Below are positions 1-9,094 of a DNA stretch of 64,000 bases, piece after piece (positions within the stretch are counted from its first letter, which is position 1; each line of letters starts with the position of its first letter). The DNA is taken from positions 2,899,414 through 2,963,413 of the forward strand of contig NZ_CP051130.1 in NCBI RefSeq assembly GCF_013378055.1. The letters are read 5' to 3'. The stretch is from Parasphingopyxis sp. CP4 (GTDB lineage Bacteria > Pseudomonadota > Alphaproteobacteria > Sphingomonadales > Sphingomonadaceae). The notes beneath the pieces were generated by a model. It ran no database searches, was not told the origin of the DNA, and saw only the letters and a list, made by a program, of their open reading frames with translations. The position numbers were made by a program, and so were the translations under genes.

Positions 1-201
1 CCAGGCGGCCTGCGCCGCAATGCCGATGAAACGGCTACCGAAGATGCACCGGCCGGCATGATCGAAGAAGGCGCCGTTCAGGAAGCCGATACCGGTCCGA
101 CCGATGCTGAAATCGAAGCAGCAGCTGCTGAAACTCCCGCCGAAACGCCAGCCGAAGACAAGGCTGACGATGCTGGCGATGACGAGCAGAAGGAGGGCTA
201 A
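1..201 (+). CDS. rplC: 50S ribosomal protein L3, C-terminal end (partial)
   Basis: The window opens inside an open frame that reads through to a TAA at 199-201, three bases before rplD. Only about 66 codons are present. After a short stretch (GGLRRNADE) the residues are almost all Ala, Glu, Asp, Thr and Pro, ending DDEQKEG. No conserved L3 core is visible here, so the call rests on the position directly before rplD in the S10 operon, where rplC is expected. The tail is far more acidic than E. coli L3, which lacks such an extension. It matches a pattern of acidic tails on other ribosomal proteins in this locus. Confidence 0.8.
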   Translation, partial: PGGLRRNADETATEDAPAGMIEEGAVQEADTGPTDAEIEAAAAETPAETPAEDKADDAGDDEQKEG

Positions 202-204
202 GCC

Positions 205-831
205 ATGAAGCTCAAGGTCAAAACCCTCGACGCTAAAGCCAAGGGCGATATCGATCTCAAAGATGAGATTTTCGGTCTCGATCCGCGCGCCGACATCCTG
301 CATCGCGTAGTCAACTGGCAGCTCGAAAAGCGCCGGCCGACCGCACGTGCCGCTCGGGAGCGTTCGGACGTTAATCGCACCGGCAAGAAGTACGGCAAGC
401 AGAAGGGCGGCGGTACCGCCCGTCATGGCGATCGTCGTGCCCCGATCTTTATCGGTGGCGGTAAAGCCCACGGTCCACGTAAGCGTGATTTCAATCCGTC
501 GCTGAACAAGAAGGTTCGTGCGCTCGGCCTGAAAATGGCGCTGTCCGCCAAAGCCAAGAATGACACTCTGATCGTCGTTGAGAATATCGATCTCAAGGAT
601 GCGAAGACACAGGCGCTCAAAGGCCATTTCGACAAGCTCGGCATGGGCAAATCGGCGCTGGTTATCGACGGCGAAGGCGTGAACGACAATTTCCGCAAGG
701 CTTCGGCCAATATCGTCGGCGTCGATGTGATGCCTGCGATCGGCGCGAATGTTTACGACATCCTCAATCATGAGACGCTGGTTTTGACCCGCGCAGCGGT
801 TGAGCAGCTGGAGGCGCGCTTCAATGGCTAA
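205..831 (+). CDS. rplD: 50S ribosomal protein L4
   Basis: 208 residues, the normal length for L4, which binds 23S rRNA domain I and lines the peptide exit tunnel. The tunnel loop is recognisable around residues 50-90 ([26 protein letters not shown], shown here only as the family signature region), followed by the typical HGPRKRDF segment. ATG at 205 lies three bases after the rplC stop, and the end overlaps rplW by eight bases, which suggests translational coupling within the S10 operon. In E. coli L4 also represses its own operon; nothing in this sequence tests that, since the operon leader is outside the window. Confidence 0.98.
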   Translation: MKLKVKTLDAKAKGDIDLKDEIFGLDPRADILHRVVNWQLEKRRPTARAARERSDVNRTGKKYGKQKGGGTARHGDRRAPIFIGGGKAHGPRKRDFNPSLNKKVRALGLKMALSAKAKNDTLIVVENIDLKDAKTQALKGHFDKLGMGKSALVIDGEGVNDNFRKASANIVGVDVMPAIGANVYDILNHETLVLTRAAVEQLEARFNG

Positions 832-1135
832 AAAGAAAGAAGCGGTCGCACTCGATCACTACGACGTGATCAAGGGTCCGCACATCACCGAGAAATCGAC
901 CCTCCTGAGCGAAAACAACGCGGTTGTTTTCCAGGTCAGCAAGGACGCGACGAAACCGGCGATCAAAGCAGCGGTGGAAGCCCTGTTCGACGTCAAGGTT
1001 GAGAAGGTCAACACGCTGATCCAGAAGGGCAAATCGAAGCGCTGGCGGGGTCGCCCCTATCAGCGCAGCGACCTTAAAAAGGCAGTTGTCACCCTTGCGG
1101 ATGGCGACTCCATTGACGTGACCACGGGGATCTAG
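824..1135 (+). CDS. rplW: 50S ribosomal protein L23
   Basis: 103 residues beginning [16 protein letters not shown] and containing the L23 signature [11 protein letters not shown] and a basic loop [17 protein letters not shown]23 sits at the exit of the peptide tunnel and is the docking site for trigger factor and SRP. An in-frame upstream codon at 800 would add eight residues lying inside rplD, but the ATG at 824 gives the family-typical N-terminus and was chosen. It overlaps the rplD stop by eight bases. Confidence 0.97.
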   Translation: MAKKKEAVALDHYDVIKGPHITEKSTLLSENNAVVFQVSKDATKPAIKAAVEALFDVKVEKVNTLIQKGKSKRWRGRPYQRSDLKKAVVTLADGDSIDVTTGI

Positions 1136-1137
1136 TC

Positions 1138-1977
1138 ATGGCACTTAAATCAGCCAAACCGACGAGTCCTGGCCGGCGCCATCTCGTCATTGTCGACAAG
1201 TCGGGCCTGTATAAGGGCGGACCGGTCAAAGCGCTCGTCGAAGGCAAGCGCAAGACGGGTGGCCGCAACAATATGGGTCATGTCACGTCGCGTGGCATCG
1301 GCGGCGGTCACAAGCAGAAATATCGCAAAGTCGATTTCAAGCGTCGCAAATGGGATATGGAAGCCACGGTTGAACGGATCGAATATGATCCCAATCGTTC
1401 GGCGTTCATCGCGCTCATCAAATATACCGATGACGAACTTGCCTATATCATTGCACCGCAGCGTCTCGACGTAGGTGACACGGTCATCGCTGGCGAAAAG
1501 GTCGATACCAAGCCTGGCAATGCCATGCTGCTCGGCCAGATGCCGGTCGGCACGATCTGCCACAATATCGAAATGCGCCCGGGCAAGGGTGGGCAGATCG
1601 CCCGCGCTGCCGGTACTTATGTCCAGGTCGTCGGTCGTGACCGCGGCATGGTCATGGTTCGTCTGAAATCGGGTGAGCAGCGCTACATCCCTGCCAATTG
1701 CATGGGCACGGTCGGCGCGGTTTCGAACCCGGACAATGCGAACACCTATTTCGCCAAGGCCGGTCGCAATCGCTGGCGTGGCAAGAAGCCGCTGACCCGC
1801 GGTGTCGCAAAGAACCCGGTCGATCACCCGCATGGTGGTGGTGAAGGCAAGACCTCAGGTGGCCGTCATCCGGTTTCACCGACAGGCAAGCCGACCAAAG
1901 GTGCTCGTACTCGTAATCCCAAGGCTGCTTCGAACAAAATGATCATCCGTTCGCGGCACAAGAAGAAGAAGAGGTAG
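1138..1977 (+). CDS. rplB: 50S ribosomal protein L2
   Basis: 279 residues, standard length for L2, a core protein of the peptidyl transferase centre that binds 23S rRNA. The family hallmarks are the N-terminal RNA-binding beta barrel and the C-terminal segment [23 protein letters not shown], whose histidine (DHPHGG) corresponds to the conserved histidine near the active centre. The end is very basic (SRHKKKKR). ATG at 1138 follows the rplW stop by two bases. Confidence 0.98.
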   Translation: MALKSAKPTSPGRRHLVIVDKSGLYKGGPVKALVEGKRKTGGRNNMGHVTSRGIGGGHKQKYRKVDFKRRKWDMEATVERIEYDPNRSAFIALIKYTDDELAYIIAPQRLDVGDTVIAGEKVDTKPGNAMLLGQMPVGTICHNIEMRPGKGGQIARAAGTYVQVVGRDRGMVMVRLKSGEQRYIPANCMGTVGAVSNPDNANTYFAKAGRNRWRGKKPLTRGVAKNPVDHPHGGGEGKTSGGRHPVSPTGKPTKGARTRNPKAASNKMIIRSRHKKKKR

Positions 1978-1979
1978 TC

Positions 1980-2252
1980 ATGGCCCGGTCCGTATGGAAA
2001 GGTCCGTTTGTAGACCTTCATCTCCTGAAGAAAGCCGAAACGGCGCAGGACGAAAACTCGAACAAGCCGATCAAGACCTGGTCGCGTCGTTCGACGATCC
2101 TGCCGCAGTTCGTTGGCTTGACCTTCAACGTTTACAACGGCCGCAAATTTGTGCCGGTTTCGGTGAATGAGGATATGGTCGGGCACAAGCTCGGCGAGTT
2201 CGCTCCGACCCGTTACTTCCCCGGTCACTTGGCCGATAAGAAGGGACGTTAG
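1980..2252 (+). CDS. rpsS: 30S ribosomal protein S19
   Basis: 90 residues, normal length. The protein starts [16 protein letters not shown] and contains the conserved [14 protein letters not shown] and [11 protein letters not shown] stretches. S19 binds 16S rRNA in the 30S head together with S13. The start is two bases after the rplB stop, so the genes are closely packed in the S10 operon. Confidence 0.98.
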   Translation: MARSVWKGPFVDLHLLKKAETAQDENSNKPIKTWSRRSTILPQFVGLTFNVYNGRKFVPVSVNEDMVGHKLGEFAPTRYFPGHLADKKGR

Positions 2253-2254
2253 TC

Positions 2255-2632
2255 ATGGGTAAGCAGACTAATCCCCGTCGCGTCGAAGAGAATGAGGCAT
2301 TTGCGGTCGGCAGCTCGATCCGCGGTTCCGCTCAAAAGCTCAATCTGGTCGCCGGTCTGATCCGCGGCAAGAAAGCCGAAGATGCGCTGAACGTGCTGAG
2401 CTTCTCGAAGCGCGCCATGGCGGTTGACGTGAAAAAGGTTCTGCAGTCGGCAATCGCCAATGCAGAGAATAACCACAATCTCGATATCGATGCGCTGGTC
2501 ATCAGCGAAGCGAGTGTCGGCAAACATATGACGATGAAGCGCTGGCGTGCCCGTGCTCGTGGCCGCTCGGCCCGGATCGTCAAACCGTTCAGCCGCATCC
2601 GCATTGTCGTTCGTGAAGAGGAAGACGCGTAA
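2255..2632 (+). CDS. rplV: 50S ribosomal protein L22
   Basis: 125 residues, close to the usual 110-130. The family segments [18 protein letters not shown] and the C-terminal hairpin [14 protein letters not shown] are present. L22's hairpin forms part of the tunnel constriction. The stop codon shares its last A with the ATG of rpsC (TAATG), so the two are almost certainly coupled. Confidence 0.98.
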   Translation: MGKQTNPRRVEENEAFAVGSSIRGSAQKLNLVAGLIRGKKAEDALNVLSFSKRAMAVDVKKVLQSAIANAENNHNLDIDALVISEASVGKHMTMKRWRARARGRSARIVKPFSRIRIVVREEEDA

Positions 2633-3330
2633 TGGGTCATAAATCCAACCCGATAGGCATGCGCCTCCAGATCAACCGGACCTGGGACAGCCGCTGGTAC
2701 GCCGAAGGCCATGAATATGGTCGGCTGCTGATGGAAGATCTCAAGATCCGCAAATACATCATGGATACGGTGCCCCAGGCAGCGATCTCCAAGGTGGTGA
2801 TCGAGCGTCCGGCCAAATTGTGCCGCATCTCTGTCTATGCTGCTCGTCCCGGTGTGATCATCGGCAAGAAGGGCGCGGACATTGAAAAGCTGCGCAAGAA
2901 GCTCGGTGAGATGACGGACAGCGATGTGTCGCTGAACATCGTCGAAATCCGCAAGCCGGAAGTCGATGCGCGTCTCGTTGCCCAGTCGGTCGCAGACCAG
3001 CTGGAACGCCGGATCGCATTCCGCCGCGCCATGAAGCGCGCCGTTCAGTCGGCGCTGCGTCTCGGTGCAGAAGGTATCAAGATCACTTGTGGTGGTCGTC
3101 TCGGTGGTGCGGAAATCGCCCGGACCGAATGGTATCGCGAAGGCCGTGTGCCGTTGCACACCCTGCGCGCCAATGTCGATTATGCCGAAGTTTCTGCTCA
3201 CACGGCCTATGGCGTGTGCGGCGTGAAATGCTGGATCTTCAAGGGTGAAATCATGGCCCATGATCCGACGGCGCAAGACCGGTTGATGGTCGAAGCACAG
3301 ACTTCGGGCGTTCGCCCGGCGCAGCGATAA
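2632..3330 (+). CDS. rpsC: 30S ribosomal protein S3
   Basis: 232 residues, typical length. A type II KH RNA-binding domain with the GXXG loop ([14 protein letters not shown]) lies near residues 75-90, and the C-terminal half carries the conserved [26 protein letters not shown] region, quoted only as a landmark. S3 guards the mRNA entry channel. The start overlaps the rplV stop by one base. Confidence 0.98.
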   Translation: MGHKSNPIGMRLQINRTWDSRWYAEGHEYGRLLMEDLKIRKYIMDTVPQAAISKVVIERPAKLCRISVYAARPGVIIGKKGADIEKLRKKLGEMTDSDVSLNIVEIRKPEVDARLVAQSVADQLERRIAFRRAMKRAVQSALRLGAEGIKITCGGRLGGAEIARTEWYREGRVPLHTLRANVDYAEVSAHTAYGVCGVKCWIFKGEIMAHDPTAQDRLMVEAQTSGVRPAQR

Positions 3331-3355
3331 GAGTTTTTGAGGAAGGTACGGCACG

Positions 3356-3778
3356 ATGCTGCAACCCAAACGCACCAAGTTCCGCAAGGCCTTTAAGGGC
3401 CGGATCAAGGGCAACGCCCCTGGCGGTACGGACCTGAATTTCGGCGCTTTCGGCCTGAAGGCCCTGGAGCCGGAGCGGATTACTGCGCGCCAGATCGAAG
3501 CGGCTCGCCGTGCGATCACGCGTCACATTCGCCGTCAGGGCCGATTGTGGATCCGCGTATTCCCGGACGTCCCGGTTTCCAAGAAGCCGGCCGAGGTCCG
3601 TCAGGGTAAGGGTAAGGGTTCGCCTGAATATTGGGCGGCTCGGGTAAAGCCTGGTCGTATCCTGTTTGAACTGGACGGCGTTCCCGGTCCGCTCGCACGC
3701 ACGGCGTTTGAGCGCGCAGCCGAGAAACTGCCGATCAAGACCAAGGTGGTCGCCCGCCTTGGCGAGTCGATTTACTAG
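3356..3778 (+). CDS. rplP: 50S ribosomal protein L16
   Basis: 140 residues beginning [16 protein letters not shown] and containing [26 protein letters not shown] motifs of the L16 family, which helps position the tRNA acceptor arm at the A site. A GAGGAAGG ribosome binding site lies about ten bases before the ATG in the 25-base gap after rpsC. Confidence 0.98.
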   Translation: MLQPKRTKFRKAFKGRIKGNAPGGTDLNFGAFGLKALEPERITARQIEAARRAITRHIRRQGRLWIRVFPDVPVSKKPAEVRQGKGKGSPEYWAARVKPGRILFELDGVPGPLARTAFERAAEKLPIKTKVVARLGESIY

Positions 3779-3790
3779 GAGGCACGAGCG

Positions 3791-4003
3791 ATGGCACGGC
3801 CAATCGAGGACCTTCGGGTCAAGAATGACGATGAGTTGGCAGCGGATCTTGCTGATCTGAAGCGTGAGCAGTTCAACCTGCGCTTCCAGTCGGCAACCAA
3901 CCAGCTCGAAAACCCGACTCGGGTTACCGAGGTTCGGCGGACGATCGCCCGTATCAAAACGCTGCAGAGCGAACGCGCTCGCGCGGCCGCTGAAACGGCT
4001 TAA
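3791..4003 (+). CDS. rpmC: 50S ribosomal protein L29
   Basis: 70 residues, normal for L29. The all-helical family pattern is clear: [22 protein letters not shown] followed by RRTIARIKT (landmarks only). L29 lies beside L23 at the tunnel exit. A GGAGG site overlaps the rplP stop region (3777-3782). Confidence 0.97.
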   Translation: MARPIEDLRVKNDDELAADLADLKREQFNLRFQSATNQLENPTRVTEVRRTIARIKTLQSERARAAAETA

Positions 4004-4016
4004 GGAGTTTATTGCA

Positions 4017-4358
4017 ATGCCAAAGCGCGTGCTGACCGGGATGGTTGTGTCGGACAAGACCGACAAGACGGTTGTGGTGAATGTCGAACGGAAGGTGAAG
4101 CACCCTCTGTATGGCAAGATCATCCGGCGTTCGAAAAAATACCACGCCCATGATGAGAAAAATGAATTCGCCATCGGTGAAACGGTGCGGATCGAAGAAA
4201 CGAAGCCGATTTCGAAGCTCAAGACCTGGAAGGTTCTTGATCGCGTCGATGTGAGCAGCGCGCCGAAGCATGTTGAGAAGATCGACATTGCCGAAACCGA
4301 TGCCGTCGATCTTGAAGCGGCTCGTGATCCTGCTGCGGACACCAAGGCCGAAGCATAG
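4017..4358 (+). CDS. rpsQ: 30S ribosomal protein S17 with C-terminal extension
   Basis: 113 residues from the ATG at 4017, which follows an AAGGAG site at 4002-4007. An earlier in-frame codon inside rpmC was rejected because [18 protein letters not shown] is the family start. The S17 OB-fold core ([20 protein letters not shown]) ends near residue 80; bacterial S17 is usually 80-90 residues. The remaining roughly 30 residues are acidic and Ala-rich ([21 protein letters not shown] region) and probably disordered. Confidence 0.97.
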   Translation: MPKRVLTGMVVSDKTDKTVVVNVERKVKHPLYGKIIRRSKKYHAHDEKNEFAIGETVRIEETKPISKLKTWKVLDRVDVSSAPKHVEKIDIAETDAVDLEAARDPAADTKAEA

Positions 4359-4412
4359 ATTTTAGAAGGTTTTCCTGCCTGGAGCGGGAAATGAGGAAGA
4401 AGGAACGGATCG

Positions 4413-4781
4413 ATGATCCAGATGCAGTCAGTTCTCGACGTCGCCGATAACAGCGGTGCCAAGCGCGTCCAGTGCATCAAGGTGCTGGGTGGCTCAAAGC
4501 GTCGTACCGCGACCGTAGGCGACATCATTGTTGTCTCGATCAAGGAAGCGGCGCCGCGCGGCAAGGTCAAGAAGGGCGATGTCCATCGCGCTGTGATCGT
4601 GCGTACCCGCAAGGATGTGAAGCGTCCCGACGGCTCGACGATCCGTTTCGACAGCAACGCCGCTGTGCTCGTGAACGCTAATAAAGAGCCGATCGGTACG
4701 CGTATCTTTGGCCCTGTGGTTCGCGAACTGCGCGCCGCACGGCACATGAAAATCGTCAGCCTGGCACCGGAGGTTCTCTAG
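4413..4781 (+). CDS. rplN: 50S ribosomal protein L14
   Basis: 122 residues, exactly the usual length. It begins [17 protein letters not shown] and contains [11 protein letters not shown] and [17 protein letters not shown], all family hallmarks. L14 sits at the subunit interface and is the binding site of the silencing factor RsfS. The start follows a 54-base gap with a GAAGAAGGA ribosome binding site. Confidence 0.98.
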   Translation: MIQMQSVLDVADNSGAKRVQCIKVLGGSKRRTATVGDIIVVSIKEAAPRGKVKKGDVHRAVIVRTRKDVKRPDGSTIRFDSNAAVLVNANKEPIGTRIFGPVVRELRAARHMKIVSLAPEVL

Positions 4782-4783
4782 TC

Positions 4784-5101
4784 ATGGCAGCCAAGATCAA
4801 AAAGGGCGACAAGGTCGTCATCCTGGCCGGGAAGAACAAAGGCCAGCATGGCACAGTCAGCAAGGTCCTGCCGAAATCGGACAAGGTGCTCGTCGACGGC
4901 GTGAATATCGCCGTGCGTCACCGCAAGCCGACCCAGCAGAACCCGCAAGGCGGCATCGAGCGCAGCGAAGCCCCGCTGCACATCTCGAATGTCGCACTCG
5001 AGGACCCGAAGACCGGCAAGCCGACCCGGGTCCGCATGGAAACCAAGGATGGCAAGAAGGTGCGCGTTGCAACGCGTTCCGGGGAGACGATCGATGGCTG
5101 A
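4784..5101 (+). CDS. rplX: 50S ribosomal protein L24
   Basis: 105 residues with the KOW motif near the N-terminus ([20 protein letters not shown] region), the signature of L24, an early assembly protein of the 50S subunit. The C-terminal [13 protein letters not shown] segment is also typical. The stop TGA at 5099-5101 overlaps the start of rplE by eight bases. Confidence 0.98.
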   Translation: MAAKIKKGDKVVILAGKNKGQHGTVSKVLPKSDKVLVDGVNIAVRHRKPTQQNPQGGIERSEAPLHISNVALEDPKTGKPTRVRMETKDGKKVRVATRSGETIDG

Positions 5102-5696
5102 TTATACGCCGCGTCTACGCACCGAATATAAAGACCGTATCGTCAAGGCGATGACGGAAAAGTTCGGATACACAAATCACATGCAGGTCCCGCGGATCGA
5201 AAAGATCGTGATCAACATGGGTGTCGGCAAGGCCGTGGACGACAAGAAGCGCGTCCAGAAGGCAGCTGACGAGATGGAGAAGATTGCTGGCCAGAAGCCG
5301 GTAATCACGCTCGCGAAACAGTCGATCGCAAGCTTTAAGCTGCGTGAAGGCATGCCGATTGGCTGCAAGGTCACGCTGCGCGGCGATCGTTTGTTCGAAT
5401 TTGTCGACCGGCTTGTCACTATTGCATTGCCCCGGGTTCGCGACTTTCGCGGCCTGAACCCGAAGAGTTTCGACGGGCGCGGCAACTTCGCAATGGGTCT
5501 CAAGGAACAGATGGTGTTCCCGGAGATCAAATATGACGATGTCGACGAAGTCCGCGGCATGGATGTGATCGTCACGACGACCGCGCGAACGGATGAGGAA
5601 GCACGCGAACTGCTGCGGCTGTTCAACTTCCCCTTCCCGCCGGAAGAAACGTCCGACGACGAAACCGATAACGAAGAGCAGAAGGAAGCGGCGTAA
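5094..5696 (+). CDS. rplE: 50S ribosomal protein L5 with acidic tail
   Basis: 200 residues from ATG 5094 ([14 protein letters not shown]). An in-frame codon at 4989 inside rplX was rejected because it adds a non-homologous leader. L5 binds 5S rRNA; the [11 protein letters not shown] and [13 protein letters not shown] segments are diagnostic. E. coli L5 has about 179 residues, so the final part ([15 protein letters not shown]) is an acidic extension. Confidence 0.98.
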   Translation: MADYTPRLRTEYKDRIVKAMTEKFGYTNHMQVPRIEKIVINMGVGKAVDDKKRVQKAADEMEKIAGQKPVITLAKQSIASFKLREGMPIGCKVTLRGDRLFEFVDRLVTIALPRVRDFRGLNPKSFDGRGNFAMGLKEQMVFPEIKYDDVDEVRGMDVIVTTTARTDEEARELLRLFNFPFPPEETSDDETDNEEQKEAA

Positions 5697-5735
5697 GCCC
5701 ATTCCTTCTCGCAACAAGGAGCGAGAACTTAAGTC

Positions 5736-6041
5736 ATGGCGAAACTGAGTTCCATCGAACGGAATGAAAAGCGTAAGCGGATGGCCAAGAAATACGCGGC
5801 CAAATACGCGAAGCTGAAAGCACAGGCGAACGATAAGTCACTCGACGATAGCGAGCGACTGATTGCACGTCTCAAAATGGCGGAAATTCCCCGCAACGCG
5901 AACCCGACCCGCATCCGTAACCGGTGCGAGCTGTCTGGTCGTCCGCGCGGCTATTACCGCAAGTTTAAACTCTCGCGCATCGCACTCCGCGATCTGGCCA
6001 ATAAAGGCCTGATCCCCGGCGTGACGAAGTCGAGCTGGTAG
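5736..6041 (+). CDS. rpsN: 30S ribosomal protein S14 (zinc-independent form)
   Basis: 101 residues, the long form of S14. The conserved end [20 protein letters not shown] and [11 protein letters not shown] is present, but there is no CXXC pair for zinc, so this is the zinc-independent version. The start is 39 bases after rplE behind an AAGGAGCGAG site. Confidence 0.98.
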   Translation: MAKLSSIERNEKRKRMAKKYAAKYAKLKAQANDKSLDDSERLIARLKMAEIPRNANPTRIRNRCELSGRPRGYYRKFKLSRIALRDLANKGLIPGVTKSSW

Positions 6042-6051
6042 GGGTAGCGAT

Positions 6052-6447
6052 ATGTCGATGACTGATCCCCTGGGTGATATGCTCACCCGTATCCGCAACG
6101 GCCAACAGGCGAAGAAGGACTCGGTAACGAGCCCGGCTTCCGGCCTGCGTGCGCGCGTCCTTGAGGTGCTGCAGCGTGAAGGCTTTATCCGCGGTTACAG
6201 CGAGGAAGAGCTTGGCAAGCATAAAGGCTTGCGGATCGAGCTGAAATATTTCGAAGGCCAGCCGGCCATTCAACATCTGGCGCGCGTTTCGACCCCGGGT
6301 CGCCGCGTGTACAGCGGATCGAAGGATCTGCCGCGGGTGCGTAATGGCCTTGGCATCACCATCGTCTCGACACCTCGCGGCGTGCTTTCCGATGCGGAAG
6401 CGCGTGAGCAGAATGTCGGCGGCGAAGTGCTGGCGGAGGTATTCTAA
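6052..6447 (+). CDS. rpsH: 30S ribosomal protein S8
   Basis: 131 residues, normal length. It starts [20 protein letters not shown] and ends with the typical [21 protein letters not shown] region. S8 is a primary 16S rRNA binder and in E. coli the translational repressor of the spc operon; its regulatory target here is unproven. Confidence 0.98.
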   Translation: MSMTDPLGDMLTRIRNGQQAKKDSVTSPASGLRARVLEVLQREGFIRGYSEEELGKHKGLRIELKYFEGQPAIQHLARVSTPGRRVYSGSKDLPRVRNGLGITIVSTPRGVLSDAEAREQNVGGEVLAEVF

Positions 6448-6448
6448 G

Positions 6449-6982
6449 ATGAGCCGTATCGGAAAAAGGCCGGTTGCACTTCCCGATGGTGTCACCGCAG
6501 AAGTTCAGGGCAGTGAGCTCAGCGTCAAAGGGCCCAAGGGCTCCTTGTCGATGACCATGTCCGACGATGTCGAGTGCAAGGTTGCTGATGGCGAGATTCA
6601 GATCAATCCCGCCAACGACACCCGCCGGGCACGCTCCTATTGGGGCATGCAGCGGACGCTCGCAGCCAATCTCGTCGAAGGTGTGACGGAGGGCTTCTCC
6701 AAGACGCTCGAAATCACCGGCGTTGGTTATCGCGCTTCGGTTCAGGGCAAGACGCTCAAGCTGCAGCTCGGTTTCAGCCATGACGTGGATTATGCGATCC
6801 CGGAAGGCATCGACATCAAAGCCCCGGATCAGACCACGGTCGAGATCAGCGGCATGGATAAGCAGCAGGTTGGCCAAGTGGCCGCCGAAATCCGCAAATG
6901 GCGGAAACCTGAGCCTTACAAGGGCAAGGGCATCAAATATCGCGGGGAATATGTTTTCCGCAAAGAAGGAAAGAAGAAGTAA
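6449..6982 (+). CDS. rplF: 50S ribosomal protein L6
   Basis: 177 residues from ATG 6449, one base after the rpsH stop. The earlier in-frame codon at 6344 lies in rpsH and was rejected. [15 protein letters not shown] is the family start, and the C-terminus [18 protein letters not shown] is diagnostic. L6 lies near the GTPase-associated centre. Confidence 0.98.
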   Translation: MSRIGKRPVALPDGVTAEVQGSELSVKGPKGSLSMTMSDDVECKVADGEIQINPANDTRRARSYWGMQRTLAANLVEGVTEGFSKTLEITGVGYRASVQGKTLKLQLGFSHDVDYAIPEGIDIKAPDQTTVEISGMDKQQVGQVAAEIRKWRKPEPYKGKGIKYRGEYVFRKEGKKK

Positions 6983-6985
6983 GCC

Positions 6986-7342
6986 ATGGCAAAGCGACTT
7001 ACTCCTTTCGAGAAACGCCGTCAGCGCGTCCGTGTGGCTCTCCGCCGCAAGGCGGGCGATCGTCCGCGGCTGTCGATCCATCGGTCTGGCCGGCATATCT
7101 ATGCCCAGGTCATCGACGACAAGGCTGGAGGCACGGTTGCCGCAGCCTCGACGCTGGATGGTGATTATAAGGGCAAGAGCGGCGCGAATGTTGAAGCGGC
7201 TGCCGATGTTGGCAAGCGGATTGCCGAACGGGCGACCAAAGCTGGCATCAAGCGGGTTGTATTCGATCGTGGTGCCTTTCTGTTTCATGGGCGCGTCAAG
7301 GCGCTCGCGGATGCCGCTCGTGATGGCGGACTGGAGTTTTAA
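6986..7342 (+). CDS. rplR: 50S ribosomal protein L18
   Basis: 118 residues, typical. [20 protein letters not shown] and [28 protein letters not shown] regions are family signatures (landmarks only). L18 binds 5S rRNA with L5. The stop TAA overlaps the rpsE ATG by one base. Confidence 0.98.
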   Translation: MAKRLTPFEKRRQRVRVALRRKAGDRPRLSIHRSGRHIYAQVIDDKAGGTVAAASTLDGDYKGKSGANVEAAADVGKRIAERATKAGIKRVVFDRGAFLFHGRVKALADAARDGGLEF

Positions 7343-8271
7343 TGATGGCCGACGATAAAAAGACGGACGCCGCGCCTGAAGAAGCCCCGAAAGAGGCTCC
7401 TGAAGAAGCGAAGGCTGAAGAAACCGAAGCCAAGGCACCTGCTGCCGAAGCCGCTGCTGAAGAGAAACCGGCCGAAGACGCCGCGCCTGCTGAAGCTGCT
7501 GCCGAAGACAAGCCGGCTGAAGAAGCCGCGCCTGCTGAGGCTGCTGCCGAAGACAAGCCTGCCGAAGCCGCTGCTGAAGAAAAGCCTGCTGCGAAAAAGC
7601 CGGCTGCCGACGCAGCACCAGCTGCAGACGCACAGCCGCGTGGTCGTGGACCGCGGGGCGGACGTGGCGGAAACAATCGTGGTGGCGGTCGTGGTCGCGG
7701 TCGCGGTCGTGACAATCGCCGTGACGATGATGGCGAAGATCTGATCGAGAAGCTCGTTCATATCAACCGCGTCTCGAAAACGGTTAAGGGTGGTAAGCGT
7801 TTCGGCTTTGCCGCTCTGATGATCGTGGGCGACGGCAAAGGCCGCGCCGGTTTCGGTCATGGCAAGGCTCGCGAAGTTCCGGAGGCCATTCAAAAGGCAA
7901 CCGCCGCTGCAAAGAAAAGCATGATGCGTGTGCCGCTGCGGGATGGTCGCACGCTGCACCATGATGGCCAGGGCCGTTTCGGCGCAGGTAATGTGACCGT
8001 GCGGTCGGCGCCTCCGGGTACCGGTATTATCGCCGGTGGTCCGATGCGTGCTGTGTTCGAAAGCCTCGGTGTTGCCGATGTTGTGACCAAGTCGGTTGGA
8101 ACATCCAATCCTTACAACATGATCCGGGCAACCTTTGAGGCGCTCAAGGATCAGTCGAGCCCGAAATCAGTGGCTGCACGGCGCGGTATGAAGATTGCCG
8201 AACTGGTGCGTCGCCGCGGCGATGTCGGTGCCGAAGAAGCCAAGGCTGAAGCCGAGGCGGTAACGGAGTAG
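7342..8271 (+). CDS. rpsE: 30S ribosomal protein S5 with long acidic and RG-rich N-terminal extension
   Basis: 309 residues, against about 166 in E. coli. The conserved S5 core begins near residue 132 ([20 protein letters not shown]) and includes the double-stranded RNA-binding fold and [10 protein letters not shown]. Residues 1-98 are almost entirely Ala, Glu, Pro, Lys and Asp; residues 99-127 form an Arg-Gly-rich block ([11 protein letters not shown] and RGRGRGR). The extension is in frame, has the same codon character as the core and starts at tandem ATGs (7342 and 7345) overlapping the rplR stop, so it is real and not a mis-start. S5 maintains decoding accuracy; the extension's role is unknown. 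Confidence 0.96.
   Translation: MMADDKKTDAAPEEAPKEAPEEAKAEETEAKAPAAEAAAEEKPAEDAAPAEAAAEDKPAEEAAPAEAAAEDKPAEAAAEEKPAAKKPAADAAPAADAQPRGRGPRGGRGGNNRGGGRGRGRGRDNRRDDDGEDLIEKLVHINRVSKTVKGGKRFGFAALMIVGDGKGRAGFGHGKAREVPEAIQKATAAAKKSMMRVPLRDGRTLHHDGQGRFGAGNVTVRSAPPGTGIIAGGPMRAVFESLGVADVVTKSVGTSNPYNMIRATFEALKDQSSPKSVAARRGMKIAELVRRRGDVGAEEAKAEAEAVTE
7480..7569 (+). repeat. 45-base tandem repeat inside rpsE
   Basis: Two adjacent near-identical 45-base units start at 7480 and 7525 and encode a 15-residue repeat ([15 protein letters not shown], then [15 protein letters not shown]). A degenerate third copy follows. They fall in the acidic part of the S5 extension and suggest growth of the extension by slippage or unequal crossover. 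Confidence 0.85.
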
Positions 8272-8275
8272 AATA

Positions 8276-8470
8276 ATGGCCGCAGCAAAGAAGAAACTGA
8301 TCTCGGTAACCCAGACGGGCTCCCCGATCCGCCGCGAGAAGAGCCAGCGCGCAACGCTGGTTGGTCTCGGGCTCGGCAAGATGAGCCGAACCGTTGAACT
8401 GGAAGACACGCCTGCAGTACGCGGCATGATCCATAAGGTTCGCCATATGGTCGAGGTACAGGACAGCTAA
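8276..8470 (+). CDS. rpmD: 50S ribosomal protein L30
   Basis: 64 residues, usual length. The pattern [26 protein letters not shown] and the end [11 protein letters not shown] are typical of L30 (landmarks). The ATG lies four bases after the rpsE stop. L30 is absent from some bacteria but is normally found here between rpsE and rplO. Confidence 0.96.
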   Translation: MAAAKKKLISVTQTGSPIRREKSQRATLVGLGLGKMSRTVELEDTPAVRGMIHKVRHMVEVQDS

Positions 8471-8526
8471 ATCCCGTCTCCATCACGGAGGCGATAGCGC
8501 GAAACAAGCGAAAGCGAGTGCAAGAC

Positions 8527-9015
8527 ATGAAACTCAACGAACTCAACGACAATAAGGGTGCGCGCAAGCTGCGCACACGGGTTGGCCGGGGTATTGGCTC
8601 GGGCAAAGGCAAGACCGGTGGTCGCGGCATGAAAGGCCAGAAGAGCCGTTCAGGCGTCTCGATCAATGGTTTCGAGGGCGGCCAGATGCCGCTTCACATG
8701 CGTTTGCCGAAGCGTGGTTTCAACAATCCGTTCGGTAAGGACTATGCCATCGTCAATATCGGCGCTGTGCAGAAGGCCATCGACGAGAAGAAGCTCGACG
8801 CCAAGAAGACCGTTGATCAGGCCGCGCTCGAAGCGATTGGCTTGACCCGTGGCGGCAAAGACGGTGTCCGTCTGCTCGGCAAGGGCGAAATCTCCGCCAA
8901 GGTGAATTTTGCGGTTGCCGGTGCCTCGAAAGGCGCTGTGGAAGCCGTTGAAAAGGCTGGTGGCAAGGTCGAAATCTCGGCTGCGCCTAAAGCAGAAAAA
9001 GCCGACAGCGAGTAG
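8527..9015 (+). CDS. rplO: 50S ribosomal protein L15
   Basis: 162 residues from ATG 8527 ([15 protein letters not shown]). A GTG at 8518 is in frame but less likely, since the family begins with the ATG-encoded MKLNEL. The glycine-rich rRNA-binding loop [24 protein letters not shown] (landmark) is present. The C-terminus ends with KAEKADSE, a short charged tail. Confidence 0.97.
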   Translation: MKLNELNDNKGARKLRTRVGRGIGSGKGKTGGRGMKGQKSRSGVSINGFEGGQMPLHMRLPKRGFNNPFGKDYAIVNIGAVQKAIDEKKLDAKKTVDQAALEAIGLTRGGKDGVRLLGKGEISAKVNFAVAGASKGAVEAVEKAGGKVEISAAPKAEKADSE

Positions 9016-9094
9016 CAATAGCGGGGTAGGGCTTGCCGTTGGCAGGTCGCGCCCCGATATAGCGATCTTCGCGGATACGGGGATTGGATAGATA

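Noticed and set aside
3251..4747. 498-codon open frame on the minus strand across rpsC-rplN
   Set aside because: It runs antisense through five clear ribosomal genes; its length comes from GC-rich codons lacking stops. Its product shows no family features.
7480..7569. Tandem repeat considered as a CRISPR or satellite array
   Set aside because: The units are adjacent without spacers and encode an in-frame 15-residue repeat in S5.
6356..7633. 425-codon open frame on the minus strand across rplF, rplR and rpsE
   Set aside because: Its repetitive N-terminus is the antisense of the rpsE Ala/Glu repeat. No ribosome binding site or homology.
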